Assembly: GCA_963726615.1 (NCBI GenBank)
Contig: CAVSCX010000011.1
Span: forward strand, 1 to 64,000
Direction of reading: 5' to 3'
Source of the DNA: CAWDZK01 sp963726615
Lineage (GTDB): Bacteria > Actinomycetota > Actinomycetes > JACCUZ01
Length of the DNA: 64,000 nucleotides
In this document: in pieces, positions 25,717-35,032 of the stretch
Layout: each line of letters opens with the position of its first letter
How positions within the stretch are numbered: position 1 is the first letter of the stretch
Translations under genes and position numbers: made by a program
Notes under the pieces: model-generated
What the model was told of the DNA's origin: nothing
Seen by the model: the letters and a program-made list of their open reading frames with translations, nothing else
Databases searched by the model: none

Positions 25717-27783
25717 GTGGCAGATCCGGCGTCGTACCGTCCCGCGCCGGGCGCCGTCCCGGACGCGCCCGGCGTCTACCGGTTCCGCGACGCGCAGGAC
25801 CGGGTCATCTACGTCGGCAAGGCGCGCAGCCTGCGCTCCCGGCTCGGCTCGTACTTCCAGGACATCGCCAACCTGCACGCGCGGACCCAGACCATGGTCA
25901 CCACCGCCGCGCGGGTGGAGTGGACCGTCGTGGGCACCGAGGTCGAGGCGCTCCAGCTGGAGTACAGCTGGATCAAGGAGTTCGACCCGCGGTTCAACGT
26001 CAAGTACCGCGACGACAAGAGCTACCCCAGCCTTGCGGTGACCCTGAACGAGGAGTTCCCGCGACTGCAGGTGATGCGCGGGCCCAAGCGCAAGGGCGTC
26101 CGCTACTTCGGGCCGTACTCGCACGCCTGGGCCATCCGCGAGACGCTCGACCTCCTGTTGCGGGTGTTCCCGGCCCGGACCTGCTCGGCCGGTGTCTTCA
26201 AGCGGGCCGGCCAGGTCGGCCGGCCGTGCCTGCTCGGCTACATCGGCAAGTGCTCGGCTCCGTGCGTCGGGCGGGTGGACGCCGACGAGCACCGCCGGAT
26301 CGTCGAGGACTTCTGCGACTTCATGGCCGGCCAGACGGCGACGTACCTGCGCCGGCTGGAGAAGGACATGCAGGTCGCCGCGGCCGGCCAGGACTACGAG
26401 CGGGCGGCGCGACTGCGCGACGACATCAAGGCGCTGGAGCGTGCGGTCGAGAAGCAGTCGGTGGTTCTCGGTGACGGCACCGACGCCGACGTGGTGGCCT
26501 TCGCCGAGGACCCGCTCGAAGCGGCGGTCCAGGTGTTCTACGTCCGTGGCGGCCGGGTCCGGGGCCAGCGCGGCTGGGTCGTGGACAAGGTCGAGGACCT
26601 CAGCACCGGCGACCTCGTCGAGCACTTCATCCAGCAGGTCTACGGCGCCAGTGGCGAGGCCGGCGAGGGCGGCTGGGGCGACGCGGTGCCGCGGGAGGTG
26701 CTGGTGCCCGCGCTGCCGCCGGACGCGGAGGCGGTGCAGGAGTGGCTGTCGTGGATGCGCGGCAGCCGGGTCGACCTGCGCGTCCCGCAGCGCGGCGACA
26801 AGCGGTCGCTGATGGAGACCGTCGGGCGCAACGCCGCCCAGTCGCTGGCCCTGCACAAGACCAGGCGGGGGAGCGACCTCACCAGCAGGAGCCTGGCGTT
26901 GCAGGAGATCCAGGACGCGCTCGGGCTCGACGAGGCGCCGCTGCGGATCGAGTGCTTCGACGTCTCCCACCTGCAGGAGAGCGACGTCGTCGCCTCGCAG
27001 GTCGTGTTCGAGGACGGGCTGGCCCGCAAGTCGGAGTACCGCCGCTACGTCGTGCGCGGGTACGCGGGGCGCGGCGACGTCGCCTCGATCTACGAGGTGA
27101 TCGGCCGCCGGTTCCGGCGGTACGTCGAGGAGCGGGCCGCCACCGGCGAGGTCGAGGGCGCGACTGTCGAGGGTGTGACCACCGACGCCGGCGCCGAGGT
27201 CCCGGCCGGCATCGACCCCGAGACCGGGCGGCCGCGCCGGTTCGCCTACCCGCCGAACCTCGTCGTGGTGGACGGCGGCGCCCCGCAGGTGGCCGCCGCG
27301 CAGAAGGCGCTGGACGAGCTCGGCGTCGACGACGTCGCCCTGTGCGGCCTCGCGAAGAGGCTGGAGGAGGTGTGGCTGCCGGGCGACCCGCACCCGGTCG
27401 TCCTGCCGCGCAGCAGCGAGGGTCTCTACCTGCTGCAGCGTGTCCGCGACGAGGCGCACCGCTTCGCGATCGCGCACCACCGCAACCGGCGTTCCCGCAC
27501 CATGACCGAGAGCGCGCTGGACGGCGTGCCCGGCCTCGGCGCGACCCGACGCAAGGCGCTGCTGAAGCACTTCGGGTCGCTGAAGCGGCTGCGGGCCGCC
27601 ACTGTCGACGAGGTGCTCGCCGTGCCGGGTGTGGGGCCGCAGACGGCCGCCGCCGTCGTCGGCGCGCTGGCCGACGCGACCCGCTCGCGCACCGCACCGG
27701 CCGTCAACACGGCAACCGGTGAGATCCTTGACGACACGACCGACGGCGCCGCCGCCGGTCCCGCCGTCGAGGAGCCGCAGTGA
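25717..27783 (+). CDS. uvrC: Excinuclease ABC subunit C
   Basis: 688 residues. It makes both incisions in nucleotide excision repair. The N-terminal GIY-YIG nuclease has GVYRFRDAQDRVIYVGKA. The UvrB-binding UVR motif is at about residues 210-245. The C-terminal endonuclease domain has IECFDVSHLQESDVVAS and VVVDGGAPQV, and a helix-hairpin-helix end reads VPGLGATRRKALLKHFG and VPGVGPQTAAAV. GTG 25717 is the start. It overlaps rapZ by GTGA. Confidence 0.97.
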   Translation: MADPASYRPAPGAVPDAPGVYRFRDAQDRVIYVGKARSLRSRLGSYFQDIANLHARTQTMVTTAARVEWTVVGTEVEALQLEYSWIKEFDPRFNVKYRDDKSYPSLAVTLNEEFPRLQVMRGPKRKGVRYFGPYSHAWAIRETLDLLLRVFPARTCSAGVFKRAGQVGRPCLLGYIGKCSAPCVGRVDADEHRRIVEDFCDFMAGQTATYLRRLEKDMQVAAAGQDYERAARLRDDIKALERAVEKQSVVLGDGTDADVVAFAEDPLEAAVQVFYVRGGRVRGQRGWVVDKVEDLSTGDLVEHFIQQVYGASGEAGEGGWGDAVPREVLVPALPPDAEAVQEWLSWMRGSRVDLRVPQRGDKRSLMETVGRNAAQSLALHKTRRGSDLTSRSLALQEIQDALGLDEAPLRIECFDVSHLQESDVVASQVVFEDGLARKSEYRRYVVRGYAGRGDVASIYEVIGRRFRRYVEERAATGEVEGATVEGVTTDAGAEVPAGIDPETGRPRRFAYPPNLVVVDGGAPQVAAAQKALDELGVDDVALCGLAKRLEEVWLPGDPHPVVLPRSSEGLYLLQRVRDEAHRFAIAHHRNRRSRTMTESALDGVPGLGATRRKALLKHFGSLKRLRAATVDEVLAVPGVGPQTAAAVVGALADATRSRTAPAVNTATGEILDDTTDGAAAGPAVEEPQ

Positions 27784-28727
27784 GCCAGTCCCGACCCACC
27801 GAGCCCGGCGTGGCAGCGGACGCCGTGCTCGACGACGACGGCATCGCCGAGGTCGCCGCCAAGGGCGCGCACCTGCCCGACCTGGTGATCATCACCGGGA
27901 TGTCCGGTGCCGGTCGCAGCACCGCGGCCAACGTGCTGGAGGACCTCGGCTGGTTCGTCGTCGACAACCTGCCGCCCGCGTTGCTCCCGACGCTTGCCGA
28001 GCTGGGCGGCAGGTCCCGGGGCGACGTGGCCCGGATGGCGGCGGTGGTCGACGTGCGCAGCCGGGCCTTCTTCGCCGACCTGACCGAGGCGCTTGCCCAG
28101 CTCGCCGACGATGGCAGCGACCCGCGGATCGTCTTCCTGGAGGCCTCCGACGACTCCCTGGTACGCCGGCACGAGGCCGTGCGGCGGCCGCACCCGCTGC
28201 AGGCGGACGGGCGCCTGGTGGACGGGATCGCCCGGGAGCGCGAGATGCTGCGCGACCTGCGCGCCGAGGCCGACATCGTCCTCGACACCACCGACCTCAA
28301 CGTGCACGAGCTCGGCTCGAAGGTCATCGCCGCCTTCGAGCAGACCGAGCCGGGGCTGCACACGACAGTCATGTCCTTCGGCTTCAAGTACGGGCTCCCC
28401 GTCGATGCCGACCTCGTCGTCGACTGCAGGTTCCTGCCGAACCCGCACTGGGTCCCGGAGCTGCGCCCGCTCAACGGACGGGACGACGAGGTCCGCGAGT
28501 ACGTGATGGCCCAGCAGGGCGCCGACGACTTCCTCGACACCTACGAGCACCTGCTCGACGTGATCGGGGCCGGCTACCAGCGCGAGGGCAAGCGGTACGC
28601 GACCGTCGCTGTCGGGTGCACCGGCGGCAAGCACCGGTCGGTCGCGATGGCCGAGGAGCTGGCCCGCCGGCTGGCCGCGAACGACGTCGACACCGCGGTC
28701 GTGCACCGCGACCTCGGGCGGGAGTGA
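27780..28727 (+). CDS. rapZ: RNase adapter / nucleotide-binding protein RapZ
   Basis: 315 residues. The N-terminal P-loop IITGMSGAGRSTAANVLED and the C-terminal GCTGGKHRSVAMAEELARR block define the family. In Gram-negatives RapZ controls amino-sugar synthesis through small RNA decay. In actinomycetes the role is less clear, but the uvrC-rapZ-yvcK-whiA order is conserved. It is coupled to uvrC and ends one base before yvcK. Confidence 0.93.
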   Translation: MSQSRPTEPGVAADAVLDDDGIAEVAAKGAHLPDLVIITGMSGAGRSTAANVLEDLGWFVVDNLPPALLPTLAELGGRSRGDVARMAAVVDVRSRAFFADLTEALAQLADDGSDPRIVFLEASDDSLVRRHEAVRRPHPLQADGRLVDGIAREREMLRDLRAEADIVLDTTDLNVHELGSKVIAAFEQTEPGLHTTVMSFGFKYGLPVDADLVVDCRFLPNPHWVPELRPLNGRDDEVREYVMAQQGADDFLDTYEHLLDVIGAGYQREGKRYATVAVGCTGGKHRSVAMAEELARRLAANDVDTAVVHRDLGRE

Positions 28728-28728
28728 G

Positions 28729-29721
28729 GTGCCGGCGACGACGGACACCCCTGCCGGCGTACCCACCGGAGCCTCGCCGGCCGTGGTGGCGCTCGGCGGC
28801 GGACACGGGCTGGCCAACGTCCTCAAGGCCCTCCGCCGGGTCACCGAGCGGCCGACGGCGGTGGTGACGGTGGCCGACGACGGCGGGTCCAGCGGCCGGC
28901 TGCGGCGTGAGCTCGGCGTCCTGCCTCCCGGCGACCTGCGGATGGCCCTGGCCGCCCTCTGCGGCGACGACGACTGGGGCCGCACCTGGAGCGACGTCGT
29001 CCAGCACCGGTTCCGCAGCGAGGGGGAGCTGCACGAGCACTCGGTCGGCAACCTCCTGATCGTCGCACTGTGGGAGCTGCTGGACGACTCCGTGGTCGGG
29101 CTCGACTGGGTCGCCCGACTGCTGGGCGTGCAGGGCAGGGTGCTGCCCATGTCCGTCGTCCCGCTGGACATCGAGGCGGTCGTGGAGTCCGGCAACGGCG
29201 AGGTCGAGCAGGTCCGCGGCCAGGTGGCTGTCGCGTCCACCCCCGGCCGGGTGCGCAGCGTCACCCTGCGACCGGCCGACCCGCCGGCCTGCCCGGAGGC
29301 GGTCGCGGCCGTCCGCGCGGCCGACTGGGTGGTCCTCGGCCCCGGCTCCTGGTTCACCAGCGTGATGCCGCACCTGCTGGTCCCCGACCTGGCCGACGCG
29401 CTGCTCACCACCGGGGCCCGGCGGCTGCTGGTGCTCAACCTGTCGGCCCAGCCGGGGGAGACCGACGGCCTGACCCCGGAGGGCCACCTCGAGGTGCTGG
29501 CCGGGCACGCGCCGGGCCTCGAGCTGGACGCCGTCCTCGCCGACGCGGGGGGCGTCACCGACCGGCCCGCGCTCGAGGCGGCGGCTGCGGCGCTGGGCGC
29601 CAAGCTCGTGCTCGCCCCGCTGGCCCGGGACGGGCACGCGGACCAGCACGACCCGGACCGGCTGGCCGCGGCCTTCCGTGACCTCTTCGCCCGCGAACGA
29701 CGTACGAGTGACAGGATCTGA
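28729..29721 (+). CDS. yvcK: Gluconeogenesis factor YvcK/CofD-like protein
   Basis: 330 residues. VVALGGGHGLANVLKALR and VTVADDGGSSGRLRRELG are the nucleotide-sugar-binding motifs of the YvcK family, followed by HSVGNLLIVAL and VLGPGSWFTSVMPHLLV. Family members bind UDP-GlcNAc and link carbon supply to cell-wall growth. GTG 28729 follows the rapZ stop by one base. Location beside gap-pgk-tpiA fits a carbon-metabolism role. Confidence 0.93.
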   Translation: MPATTDTPAGVPTGASPAVVALGGGHGLANVLKALRRVTERPTAVVTVADDGGSSGRLRRELGVLPPGDLRMALAALCGDDDWGRTWSDVVQHRFRSEGELHEHSVGNLLIVALWELLDDSVVGLDWVARLLGVQGRVLPMSVVPLDIEAVVESGNGEVEQVRGQVAVASTPGRVRSVTLRPADPPACPEAVAAVRAADWVVLGPGSWFTSVMPHLLVPDLADALLTTGARRLLVLNLSAQPGETDGLTPEGHLEVLAGHAPGLELDAVLADAGGVTDRPALEAAAAALGAKLVLAPLARDGHADQHDPDRLAAAFRDLFARERRTSDRI

Positions 29722-29725
29722 GCCC

Positions 29726-30706
29726 ATGGCCATGACCGCCGCCGTCAAGGACGAGCTCGCTCACCTGACGATCACCAAGCCCTGCTGCCGCAAGGCCGAG
29801 GTGTCGTCGATGCTGCGGTTCGCCGGCGGTCTGCACATCGTGAGCGGGCGGATCGTGGTCGAGGCCGAGCTGGACGCCGGCGCGACGGCGCGGCGGCTGC
29901 GCAAGGACATCGCCGAGGTCTACGGCCACTCCTCCGAGGTCGCCGTAGTGGCTGCCGGCGGGCTGCGCAAGGGCAGCCGCTACCTGGTCCGGGTGGCCAA
30001 GGACGGCGAGGCGCTGGCCCGCCAGACCGGGCTGCTCGACGGCCGCGGCCGGCCGGTGCGAGGCCTGCCGCCGCAGGTCGTCTCCGGCTCGGTGTGCGAC
30101 GCGGAGTCGGCCTGGCGGGGCGCGTTCCTCGCCCACGGCTCGCTGACCGAGCCGGGCCGCTCCTCCGCTCTCGAGATCACCTGCCCGGGGCCGGAGGCCG
30201 CCCTCGCGCTTGTCGGCGCCGCCCGCCGCATGGGCATCGCCTCCAAAGCACGCGAGGTCCGGGGTGTCGACCGGGTCGTCGTGCGCGACGGTGACGCGAT
30301 CGGCGCCCTGCTGACCCGGCTGGGCGCCCACGACGCCCGGCTGGCCTGGGAGGAGCGGCGGATGCGGCGCGAGGTGCGGGCCACCGCGAACCGGCTGGCC
30401 AACTTCGACGACGCCAACATGCGCCGGTCCGCCCGCGCGGCGGTGGCCGCCGGGGCGCGGGTCCAGCGGGCGCTCGAGATCCTCGGCGAGGACATCCCGG
30501 ACCACCTGCGGGTGGCCGGCGAGCTGCGGCTGGCGCACAAGCAGGCCAGCCTCGAGGAGCTGGGCGGGCTGGCCGACCCGCCGATGACCAAGGACGCGGT
30601 GGCGGGCCGGATCCGCCGCCTGCTGGCGATGGCCGACAAGAAGGCCAGCGACAACGGCATCCCCGGCACCGACGCCAACCTCACCGCCGACATGCTCGAC
30701 GCCTGA
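29726..30706 (+). CDS. whiA: Sporulation/cell-division regulator WhiA
   Basis: 326 residues. The N-terminal LAGLIDADG-like domain starts AMTAAVKDELAHLTITKPCC and includes GSVCDAESAWRGAFLAHGSL. The C-terminal helix-turn-helix has RVQRALEILGEDIPDHLR and LGGLADPPMTKDAVAGRIRRL. In Streptomyces WhiA works with WhiB to switch on sporulation-septation genes. ATG 29726 is the usual start (a second ATG lies two codons later). It sits 4 bp after yvcK. Confidence 0.95.
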   Translation: MAMTAAVKDELAHLTITKPCCRKAEVSSMLRFAGGLHIVSGRIVVEAELDAGATARRLRKDIAEVYGHSSEVAVVAAGGLRKGSRYLVRVAKDGEALARQTGLLDGRGRPVRGLPPQVVSGSVCDAESAWRGAFLAHGSLTEPGRSSALEITCPGPEAALALVGAARRMGIASKAREVRGVDRVVVRDGDAIGALLTRLGAHDARLAWEERRMRREVRATANRLANFDDANMRRSARAAVAAGARVQRALEILGEDIPDHLRVAGELRLAHKQASLEELGGLADPPMTKDAVAGRIRRLLAMADKKASDNGIPGTDANLTADMLDA

Positions 30707-30735
30707 CCCCCCCACCCCCCCGCCCCCGCCCCCGC

Positions 30736-30842
30736 CCCCACCAGCCCGAGTTGATCACGCTTGCGTGATCAACTCGGGTCGACGGTGGCTTGCAGGCCAC
30801 GGTCGGCTGGGGTACGCCGCGGTAGGGCCCGCGCCGCCGCAG
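30736..30842 (+). repeat. Palindrome-headed repeat, copy 1
   Basis: Core palindrome 30745-30778 with 16-bp arms (CCCGAGTTGATCACGC and its complement) around TT. It is followed by a tail with GTGGCTTGCAGGCC and GCCGCGGTAGGGCC. All 107 bp recur exactly 155 bp downstream. Intergenic between whiA and gap; could also act as the whiA terminator. Confidence 0.85.
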
Positions 30843-30890
30843 CCGCTGCCGCCGCGAGCCGCCGGGCCCGCCGCCGCCCCCGCCTCCGGC

Positions 30891-30997
30891 CCCCACCAGC
30901 CCGAGTTGATCACGCTTGCGTGATCAACTCGGGTCGACGGTGGCTTGCAGGCCACGGTCGGCTGGGGTACGCCGCGGTAGGGCCCGCGCCGCCGCAG
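30891..30997 (+). repeat. Palindrome-headed repeat, copy 2
   Basis: Second exact 107-bp copy, core palindrome 30900-30933, same orientation as copy 1. The GC-rich DNA between copies 1 and 2 is not repeated. The rest of the 475-bp whiA-gap gap (to 31181) is very C/G-rich with no coding sign. Confidence 0.85.
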
Positions 30998-31138
30998 CTG
31001 CTGCAGCCCGCCCCGGCCCGCCCGCCCCGTCCGCCCCGCCCGCCGCGCCCCGCCGCGCACGGGCCGGCCCCGGACACTGCCCCCGGCCGGCCTTCCCACC
31101 TGCCGGAACGCCCGACCGGCCGCCCCGGCACCGTTGGG

Positions 31139-31144
31139 TAGGGT
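31139..31144 (+). promoter_or_regulatory. Putative -10 element of gap-pgk-tpiA
   Basis: TAGGGT, close to the actinobacterial -10 consensus, 38 bp before the gap start codon. No convincing -35 is seen in the GC-rich upstream DNA. Confidence 0.4.
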
Positions 31145-31181
31145 CGACGGGCACGTGACGAGACGACGCGAGGAGCAGGCC

Positions 31182-32186
31182 GTGACGGTCAAGGTGGGCA
31201 TCAACGGCTTCGGCCGCATCGGGCGGAACTTCCTCCGCGCCGCGCTCGCGCAGGGCGCCGACATCGAGGTCGTGGGCGCCAACGACCTCACCGACAACAA
31301 GACGCTGGCCCACCTGCTGAAGTACGACAGCATCCTGGGTCGTCTCGGCGAGGACGTGTCGTACGACGAGGACCACATCGTCGTCGGCGGCCAGCGGATC
31401 CGCGCCCTCGAGGAGCGCGACCCGGGCGCACTGCCGTGGAAGGAGCTCGGCGCCGACGTCGTCATCGAGTCGACCGGCTTCTTCACCGATGGCAACAAGG
31501 CCCGCGCACACATCGACGGCGGCGCCCAGAAGGTCATCATCTCGGCGCCCGGCTCGAACGAGGACTTCACCGTCGTCCTGGGCGCCAACGACGACCAGTA
31601 CGACGCGTCCAAGCACCACATCATCAGCAACGCGTCCTGCACCACCAACTGCCTCGCGCCGATGGCCAAGACGCTGAACGACGCCTTCACCATCGAGCGC
31701 GGCCTGATGACCACGATCCACGCCTACACGGCCGACCAGAACCTGCAGGACGGCCCGCACAAGGACCTCCGCCGGGCCCGCGCCGCCGCGCTCAACGTCG
31801 TGCCCACCAGCACCGGCGCCGCCAAGGCGATCGGCCTGGTCCTGCCCGAGCTCAAGGGCAAGCTCGACGGCTACGCGCTGCGGGTGCCGATCGCCACCGG
31901 CTCGGCCACCGACCTCACCGTCACGCTGGGTCGCGACACCAGCGTCGAAGAGGTCAACGCGGCCTTCCAGGCGGCGGCCGACGGCCCGCAGAAGGGCTAC
32001 CTCAGCTACACCGAGGACGAGATCGTCTCAAGCGACATCGTCACCGACCCGTCGTCGTGCATCTTCGACTCGAAGCTCACGAAGGTCATCGGCAACCAGG
32101 TCAAGATCGTCGGCTGGTACGACAACGAGTGGGGCTACTCGAACCGGCTGGTCGACCTGGTGAAGCTCGTCGGCTCGTCCCTCTAG
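31182..32186 (+). CDS. gap: Glyceraldehyde-3-phosphate dehydrogenase
   Basis: 334 residues. VKVGINGFGRIGRNFLRAA is the NAD-binding start, ISNASCTTNCLAPMAK has the catalytic Cys, and HAYTADQNLQDGPHKDLRRAR is the substrate loop. It converts glyceraldehyde 3-phosphate to 1,3-bisphosphoglycerate. GTG 31182 is chosen because GAGGAG lies just upstream and the product then begins as family members do; an upstream frame extension is unlikely to be used. First gene of the gap-pgk-tpiA operon. Confidence 0.97.
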   Translation: MTVKVGINGFGRIGRNFLRAALAQGADIEVVGANDLTDNKTLAHLLKYDSILGRLGEDVSYDEDHIVVGGQRIRALEERDPGALPWKELGADVVIESTGFFTDGNKARAHIDGGAQKVIISAPGSNEDFTVVLGANDDQYDASKHHIISNASCTTNCLAPMAKTLNDAFTIERGLMTTIHAYTADQNLQDGPHKDLRRARAAALNVVPTSTGAAKAIGLVLPELKGKLDGYALRVPIATGSATDLTVTLGRDTSVEEVNAAFQAAADGPQKGYLSYTEDEIVSSDIVTDPSSCIFDSKLTKVIGNQVKIVGWYDNEWGYSNRLVDLVKLVGSSL

Positions 32187-32196
32187 GCCCCGCCAC

Positions 32197-33411
32197 GTGA
32201 AGACGGTCGACGACCTGGGTGACCTCACCGGCAGACGGGTGCTGGTCCGCTCCGACCTCAACGTGCCGCTCGACGGCAGCACCATCACCGACGACGGCCG
32301 GATCCGCGCCAGCGCGCCCACGATCGCCGACCTGGCCGACCGGGGTGCCCGCGTCATCGTGTGCGCGCACCTGGGCCGGCCGAAGGGCGAGCCGGTGCCG
32401 AAGTACAGCCTCGCGCCGGTGGCCGACCGGCTCGCCGAGGTGCTCGGGCGCCCGGTGGCCTTCGCCACCGACACCGTCGGCGACTCGGCCCGGGAGACCG
32501 TCGACAAGCTCGCGGACGGCGAGATCGCGCTGCTCGAGAACCTGCGGTTCAACGCGGGGGAGGAGAGCAAGGATGCCGGAGCGCGCGCCGGCTTCGCCGA
32601 CAAGCTGGCCGGCCTGGCCGACGTCTACGTCGGCGACGGGTTCGGCGCCGTGCACCGCAAGCACGCCAGCGTCTACGACGTGCCGCAGCGGCTGCCGCAC
32701 GCCGCCGGGGAGCTGGTCGAGGTCGAGATCGAGGTGCTGCACCGGCTCACCGGCGACCCGGAGCGTCCCTACGTCGTCGTGCTGGGCGGGTCGAAGGTCT
32801 CGGACAAGCTCGGTGTCATCGACAACCTCCTCGACTCGGTCGACCGGCTGCTCATCGGGGGCGGCATGGTCTTCACGTTCCTCAAGGCGCAGGGCCACGA
32901 GGTGGGCCGCAGCCTCCTGGAGCAGGACCAGCTCGACACCGTCCGCGGCTACCTCGAGCGGGCCGAGGCCAAGGGCGTCGAGATCGTTCTGCCGGTCGAC
33001 GTCGTCGCGGCAACCGAGTTCTCCGCCGACGCCGAGCACGGGGTCGTCGCCGTGGACGCGATCCCGGCCGACCGGCTGGGCCTGGACATCGGCCCGGAGA
33101 GCGGCCGGCTGTTCGCCGACCGGATCGCTGACGCGCGCACGGTGTTCTGGAACGGCCCGATGGGGGTCTTCGAGATGGCGCCGTACGCCGAGGGCACCCG
33201 CGCCGTCGCGCAGGCCCTGATCGGCGTCACGGCGGCCGGTGGCCTCACCGTCGTCGGCGGCGGCGACTCGGCCGCTGCGGTACGCGCCCTCGGCTTCGAC
33301 GAGGGCGGGTTCGGCCACATCTCGACCGGGGGTGGCGCCAGCCTCGAGCTGCTCGAGGGCAAGGAGCTCCCCGGCCTCACCGCGCTAGAGCAGACGACAC
33401 CGGAGGACTGA
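32197..33411 (+). CDS. pgk: Phosphoglycerate kinase
   Basis: 404 residues. RVLVRSDLNVPLDG is the 3-phosphoglycerate-binding start, VVVLGGSKVSDKLGVIDNLL is the hinge region, and FWNGPMGVFE and VVGGGDSAAAV the ATP-binding part. It makes ATP from 1,3-bisphosphoglycerate. GTG start 10 bp after gap; stop 6 bp before tpiA. Confidence 0.97.
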   Translation: MKTVDDLGDLTGRRVLVRSDLNVPLDGSTITDDGRIRASAPTIADLADRGARVIVCAHLGRPKGEPVPKYSLAPVADRLAEVLGRPVAFATDTVGDSARETVDKLADGEIALLENLRFNAGEESKDAGARAGFADKLAGLADVYVGDGFGAVHRKHASVYDVPQRLPHAAGELVEVEIEVLHRLTGDPERPYVVVLGGSKVSDKLGVIDNLLDSVDRLLIGGGMVFTFLKAQGHEVGRSLLEQDQLDTVRGYLERAEAKGVEIVLPVDVVAATEFSADAEHGVVAVDAIPADRLGLDIGPESGRLFADRIADARTVFWNGPMGVFEMAPYAEGTRAVAQALIGVTAAGGLTVVGGGDSAAAVRALGFDEGGFGHISTGGGASLELLEGKELPGLTALEQTTPED

Positions 33412-33417
33412 GCACCC

Positions 33418-34227
33418 ATGGCACGCACCCCGCTCATGGCGGGCAACTGGAAGATGAACCTCAACCACCTCGAGGCCCTGGCGCTGGTGCAGAAGCTCGC
33501 CTTCTCGCTCACCGACGACGACTTCGACGCCGTCGAGGTCGTGGTGCTGCCGCCGTTCACCGACATCCGCTCGGTGCAGACCCTGGTCGACGGTGACAAG
33601 TACCGCATCGGCTACGGCGCCCAGGACTGCTCGCCGCACGCCTCCGGCGCGCACACCGGCGAGATCGCCGCGTCGATGCTGGCCAAGCTGGGCTGCACGT
33701 ACGTCGCCGTAGGGCACAGCGAGCGACGGGCCGACAACCACGAGGACGACGCCCTGGTCAACGCGAAGGTCAAGGCCGCGTTCGCGGAGAAGGTCGTGCC
33801 GATCCTCTGCGTCGGCGAGCCGTTGGAGGTGCGCCAGGAGGGGCGGCAGGTCGAGCACACCCTGGCCCAGCTCGGTGGTGCGCTCGAGGGCGTCGGCGCC
33901 GAGCAGGCGCGCACGCTGGTCGTCGCGTACGAGCCGGTGTGGGCCATCGGCACCGGCGAGGTCGCCACGCCCGAGGACGCCCAGGAGGTGTGCGCGGCGA
34001 TCCGGACCCGGCTGGCCGAGCTCTACTCCGGCGACCTGGCCGACGGCGTCCGCGTGCTGTACGGCGGCTCGGTCAAGGCCGCGAACGTCGCGGCGATCAT
34101 GGCCCAGACCGACGTCGACGGCGCCCTCGTGGGTGGCGCGAGCATCGACCCGGACGAGTTCGTCGGCATCGTCCGCTACCGCAAGGCCGCCGTCAGCGCA
34201 GTGACCGACCAGCCCGCGAACGCCTGA
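33418..34227 (+). CDS. tpiA: Triosephosphate isomerase
   Basis: 269 residues. MAGNWKMNLNH holds the catalytic Asn and Lys, VGHSERR the catalytic His, YEPVWAIGTG the catalytic Glu and VLYGGSVKAANV the phosphate-binding loop. It interconverts dihydroxyacetone phosphate and glyceraldehyde 3-phosphate. Last glycolytic gene of the operon; the 103-bp gap to secG has a CCCGGG-paired hairpin (34242-34261 region). Confidence 0.97.
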   Translation: MARTPLMAGNWKMNLNHLEALALVQKLAFSLTDDDFDAVEVVVLPPFTDIRSVQTLVDGDKYRIGYGAQDCSPHASGAHTGEIAASMLAKLGCTYVAVGHSERRADNHEDDALVNAKVKAAFAEKVVPILCVGEPLEVRQEGRQVEHTLAQLGGALEGVGAEQARTLVVAYEPVWAIGTGEVATPEDAQEVCAAIRTRLAELYSGDLADGVRVLYGGSVKAANVAAIMAQTDVDGALVGGASIDPDEFVGIVRYRKAAVSAVTDQPANA

Positions 34228-34330
34228 CGGTAGAGTTGTCCCCCGGGTCACCGCGCCCGGGACCTACTCGCATCCCTCACCGCCGAACCACCCGCCGAGC
34301 CACCCGCCGAACGACCAGGAGCCGACCACA

Positions 34331-34561
34331 GTGCAGCTCGTCCTGCAGATCGTCCTCATGATCACCAGCCTGCTGCTGATCCTGCTCGTGCTGCTGCACA
34401 AGGGCAAGGGCGGCGGCCTGTCCGACCTGTTCGGCGGCGGCGTCTCGTCCTCGCTCGGCGGTTCGTCCGTGGTCGAGCGCAACCTCGACCGCCTCACCAT
34501 CGGCCTGGGCATCGTCTGGGTCGCCGCCATCGTGGCCCTCGGGCTCCTGCTCAAGAGCTGA
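34331..34561 (+). CDS. secG: Preprotein translocase subunit SecG
   Basis: 76 residues with two membrane helices (residues ~3-22 and ~56-74) separated by the conserved cytoplasmic Gly-rich loop KGKGGGLSDLFGGG. Auxiliary subunit of the SecYEG channel. GTG 34331. A TAGAGT -10-like element at 34231-34236 may start its own transcript. Confidence 0.93.
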   Translation: MQLVLQIVLMITSLLLILLVLLHKGKGGGLSDLFGGGVSSSLGGSSVVERNLDRLTIGLGIVWVAAIVALGLLLKS

Positions 34562-34672
34562 CCGAGAGCCAGCGCAGGCATCCGCGACACCTGATCCGAC
34601 CCGACGACCTACACTGAGGCGCCGGTACCGCACGGGTCACCGGGCACGACCTCACGACCGCTGGGAGCGCAC

Positions 34673-35011
34673 GTGGCAAGTGGTAACGCGATCCGGGGCA
34701 GCCGGGTCGGCGCCGGGCCGATGGGCGAGGCCGAGCGCGGCGAGGCCGCCCCCCGGTTCCGCATCTCCTACTGGTGCGCCAACGGGCACGAGACGCGCCC
34801 CAGCTTCGCCGAGGACACCCAGGTGCAGGCACCGGAGACCTGGGACTGCCCGCGCTGCGGCTTCCCGGCCGGCCAGGACGAGGCGAACCCGCCGTCGCCG
34901 CCCCGCACCGAGCCGTACAAGACGCACCTGGCCTACGTGAAGGAGCGCCGCAGCGACGCCGACGGCGCCGCCATCCTCGAGGAGGCGCTCGCCAAGCTCC
35001 GCGGCAAGTGA
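34673..35011 (+). CDS. rbpA: RNA polymerase-binding protein RbpA
   Basis: 112 residues. ISYWCANGHETRPSF and DCPRCGFPAG supply the zinc-binding Cys residues, and KTHLAYVKERRSDADGAAILEEAL is the C-terminal sigma-binding helix. RbpA is an actinobacterial activator that stabilises open complexes with group I and II sigma factors. GTG 34673. A short hairpin separates it from hypF. Confidence 0.95.
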   Translation: MASGNAIRGSRVGAGPMGEAERGEAAPRFRISYWCANGHETRPSFAEDTQVQAPETWDCPRCGFPAGQDEANPPSPPRTEPYKTHLAYVKERRSDADGAAILEEALAKLRGK

Positions 35012-35032
35012 GCCCCCGGGCCTTGCGGGGGC
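35012..35032 (+). terminator. Hairpin between rbpA and hypF
   Basis: GCCCCCG pairs with CGGGGGC around a 7-nt loop. No U-tract. It begins right after the rbpA stop and its 3' arm covers the G-rich bases that would serve as the hypF ribosome site. Confidence 0.45.

Noticed and set aside
30736..30997. Tandem palindromic repeats as a CRISPR array
   Set aside because: Only two copies, 107 bp long and palindromic over 34 bp, with no spacers of constant length and no cas genes.
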